Source: Alphaproteobacteria bacterium
Lineage (GTDB): Bacteria > Pseudomonadota > Alphaproteobacteria > UBA828
Direction: 5' to 3'
Assembly: GCA_022820945.1 (NCBI GenBank)
Contig: JAJEEP010000009.1
Coordinates: 1-34,480, forward strand
DNA: 34,480 nt
Shown: positions 33,032-34,480 of the stretch, piece by piece
Layout: each line of letters begins with the position of its first letter
Numbering within the stretch: position 1 is the stretch's first letter
Notes under the pieces: model-generated
Database searches by the model: none
Seen by the model: only the letters and a program-made list of their open reading frames with translations
What the model was told of the DNA's origin: nothing
Position numbers and translations under genes: made by a program

Positions 33032-34231
33032 TCAACTCTCGTCGTCGGGGTGGGGGACTTCCCAGGAGGCGACCCAGTCGCCGGGGACGCGGAGGTCCAC
33101 GCCGGCGTCGTCCTCCAGGAGCTTGCAGACGGTCATGTCGCCGGCGCCGGGGCCGTAGCGCTCGCCGGCCTCGCGGAAGCGGGCATGCGCGGCTTCGATC
33201 AGGTCGTTGCGGACGCCGGTCTCCTGCATGAGCTGGGCGATCAGGTCCAGGTCCTTGAGGCAGAGCGCGATGGGGAACGAAGGGTCATAATGACCCGCGA
33301 AGACGGCGGGCACGTCGTGGTGCATGACGTAGCTGTCGGCCGCGCCGCCCTTCATCGCCTCCCACCAGACTTGCGGCTCCAGCCCTGCGACCCTGGCGGC
33401 GACCATGGCCTCGCCGACGGCCGCGGCCTGCACCTTCCAGAGCATGTTGTTGACGAGCTTGGCGACGTAGCCGTTGCCGTGTCGGCCGACGCGGCGGATT
33501 TCGCCCATGGCCTGGATCACCGGGCGCGCGCGCTCCACCGCTGCATCGTCGCCGCCGACGAACATGAGCATGTCGCCGCGGATGGCGCCGTCCACCGCCC
33601 CGGTGACGGGTGCGTCCACGGGATGGCCGCCACGTTCCGCGAACTCCTGGCCGAGCGCGCGCATGAGCGAGGGGTTGCAAGCCCGCAATTCTCACCACGG
33701 TCATGGTCTGCGCGGCGCCATCAGGCCGACAGAGCAGGAAAGCCGCGCAGCGCGATGTGGTGCATCGGGCAAACGGCTTGACGCACTCTGTCGGCCTGAG
33801 GGCGCCGCCCTCCGGGTCGCGCCCAAGCGCCCGCCCGCGTCGTCGCGGACCTCAACCGTATTCCCCGATACGCTTTTCGGCCCGCTCCTTGCGGATCGAA
33901 CGCCTGGACGCGACGCAGGCCGTGACCCTGGTGAGAAATGCGGGCTATTGGTGAGATCGATCCAGAGCTTGCCTTCGCAAGGGCCGGAGAAGAGGGCGTG
34001 CTCGCCGCGCGCGACCTGCTCGACCTCCTTCGGCCCGAACACCATGGTGACGACAGCATCCACGCGGGCGAGAACGTCGGCCGGCGTGGCGCCCCATTCC
34101 GCACCCGCCTCGATCAGGTGTTGCGCGGCCTCTGCGCGGATGTCGTGGACGACCAGCGGAAATCTGCGGCGCATGATGTTGCGGGCGGCCGGGCCGCCCA
34201 TGGTGCCGAGACCGATGAAACCGACGCGCAT
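33032..34231 (-). pseudogene. 3-Hydroxyisobutyrate-dehydrogenase-like gene, split by an insertion
   Basis: The N-terminal part (34231 to about 33951) has the Rossmann motif GFIGLGTMGG and ends in CEGKLWIDLTN. The C-terminal part (about 33677 to 33032) resumes with PSLMRALGQEFAERGG, carries APVTGAVDGAIRGD and the catalytic Lys region GYVAKLVNNML, and ends in PHPDDES. Between them lies a 273-bp element. The insert length is a multiple of three, but it brings in-frame TGA codons at 33701-33703 and 33695-33697, so the chain stops early. Removing it with one TTG copy gives the continuous WIDLTNPSLMRALG. The start ATG has GGAG 8 bp upstream. It follows the PrpF-type gene by 24 bp. Enzymes of this family oxidise beta-hydroxy acids with NAD(P). 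Confidence 0.88.
33678..33950. mobile_element. MITE-like insertion with 33-bp terminal inverted repeats
   Basis: The ends are imperfect inverted repeats of 33 bp (33680-33712 and 33914-33946), matching at 29 positions and beginning AGCCCGCA with TTCTCACCA following. A TTG is present on both sides (33675-33677 and 33948-33950), consistent with a short target duplication, perhaps 4 bp with one change. Inside is a further inverted repeat (33714-33734 with 33786-33806, 20 of 21). No transposase frame fits in 273 bp, so it must have moved by a transposase supplied from elsewhere. The GTGAGAAATGCGGGC end reminds me of IS1380-type elements, from memory and unverified. Confidence 0.82.
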
Positions 34232-34255
34232 GGTGATGCTCCTGACTGGTGCTGG

Positions 34256-34480
34256 CTAATAGGCGCCCGGAGGGGTGGCGAGGCGGCGCGTGGGGACGAG
34301 GACGCGGCCTTCCATCAGGCGCCGGGCGGTGCGAGTCACGGTAAGGCGGGCGAGGCGGGGCGGGTCGGCGGATGCGAGATCGACCGCGACCGCGGCGACG
34401 CCGGAGGGATGGCCGAGGCGGACGGGGGCACCGTCGCCGGCGGCGGGCCGGGCGGCCTCGGCGGCGAGGGTGCCGGGGAC
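34256..34480 (-). CDS. PrpF-family isomerase, C-terminal end (partial)
   Basis: The last 74 codons of a gene that begins beyond the window edge. VRLGHPSGVAAVAVDL and TVTRTARRLMEGRVLVP match the C-terminal signature of PrpF-type proteins (GHPSG and TARRLMxGxVxVP). PrpF relatives isomerise or tautomerise aconitate-type acids such as 2-methylaconitate or 4-oxalomesaconate, with a diaminopimelate-epimerase fold. The stop TAG is at 34256-34258, only 24 bp before the dehydrogenase gene, so the two would share a transcript for degradation of an organic acid. The rest of the protein is not visible. Confidence 0.85.
   Translation of the reverse strand, partial: VPGTLAAEAARPAAGDGAPVRLGHPSGVAAVAVDLASADPPRLARLTVTRTARRLMEGRVLVPTRRLATPPGAY

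Noticed and set aside
32418..33037. An integrative element with attL/attR at the duplicated gene ends
   Set aside because: No integrase, the repeat copies differ at 16 of 90 positions, and only about 0.5 kb lies between. Decay of a tandem copy explains it equally well.
33678..33950. A transposase gene within the insertion
   Set aside because: The 273 bp cannot hold one and neither strand shows a DDE-type motif.
1..34480. CRISPR array, prophage or toxin-antitoxin module
   Set aside because: No regularly spaced direct repeats, no cas, phage structural or integrase genes, and no recognisable toxin/antitoxin pair were seen; the small gene pair at 9579-9972 lacks any known toxin motif.

Overview
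The window is a GC-rich chromosomal segment of an alphaproteobacterium. Four things point there: the F0 part of ATP synthase stands as its own operon (atpI-atpB-atpE-atpF'-atpF) with a separate b' subunit; mutY lies divergent from a DUF721/DciA-type gene that leads into dsbA and smc; tRNA-Arg(CCT) stands alone; and codons are strongly GC-biased. PhyH-type oxygenases, HyuA/HyuB, GFA enzymes and many SDRs suggest a heterotroph that uses amino and amide compounds. I cannot name a genus from sequence alone.

Layout. 1-1410: leader and a LacI-type regulator. 1627-1741: tRNA-Arg(CCT) and its promoter on the minus strand. 1773-5890: an SDR divergent from a three-gene nitrogen cluster (glutamine-synthetase-like ligase, FluG-type amidohydrolase, N-formylglutamate-amidohydrolase-like enzyme). 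5910-8155: Sel1 lipoprotein-like secreted protein and guaA. 8252-9972: TPR/SPOR protein and two very small genes (a CxxH/CxxC protein and a 47-residue membrane protein). 9987-13649: class V aminotransferase, arylformamidase-like hydrolase and a TPR/2-oxoglutarate oxygenase fusion. 13711-20302: mutY facing a dciA-like gene, an orphan DNA methyltransferase, dsbA and smc. 20385-22993: atp promoter and F0 operon. 23051-26637: an unrecognised 395-residue protein coupled to an SDR, a GFA-family protein and a PhyH oxygenase. 26680-31518: hydantoinase/oxoprolinase subunits HyuB and HyuA and a pentapeptide-repeat protein, all on minus. 31723-32208: a secreted DUF2059-like protein. 32209-33031: non-coding, with palindromes and a decayed gene end. 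33032-34480: a dehydrogenase gene broken by a small transposon-like insertion, downstream of the end of a PrpF-family gene.

Working together. The housekeeping blocks (guaA, mutY/dciA/dsbA/smc, F0 operon) are ordinary. The catabolic blocks centre on amide and gamma-glutamyl chemistry: ligase plus two amidohydrolases at 2642-5890, a formamidase-like enzyme at 11305, and an oxoprolinase/hydantoinase pair at 26680-30716. This common theme is inference.

The most distinctive observations are at the right end. A 273-bp element with 33-bp terminal inverted repeats (29 of 33 matching) splits a 3-hydroxyisobutyrate-dehydrogenase-like gene. Removing it, keeping one TTG, restores an unbroken reading frame. 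About 0.5 kb further on lies a second, 82%-identical, decayed copy of the last 30 codons of the same gene, separated from it by a cluster of perfect hairpins. The FluG-like activities encoded as separate overlapping genes are the best candidate for an under-described metabolic system.
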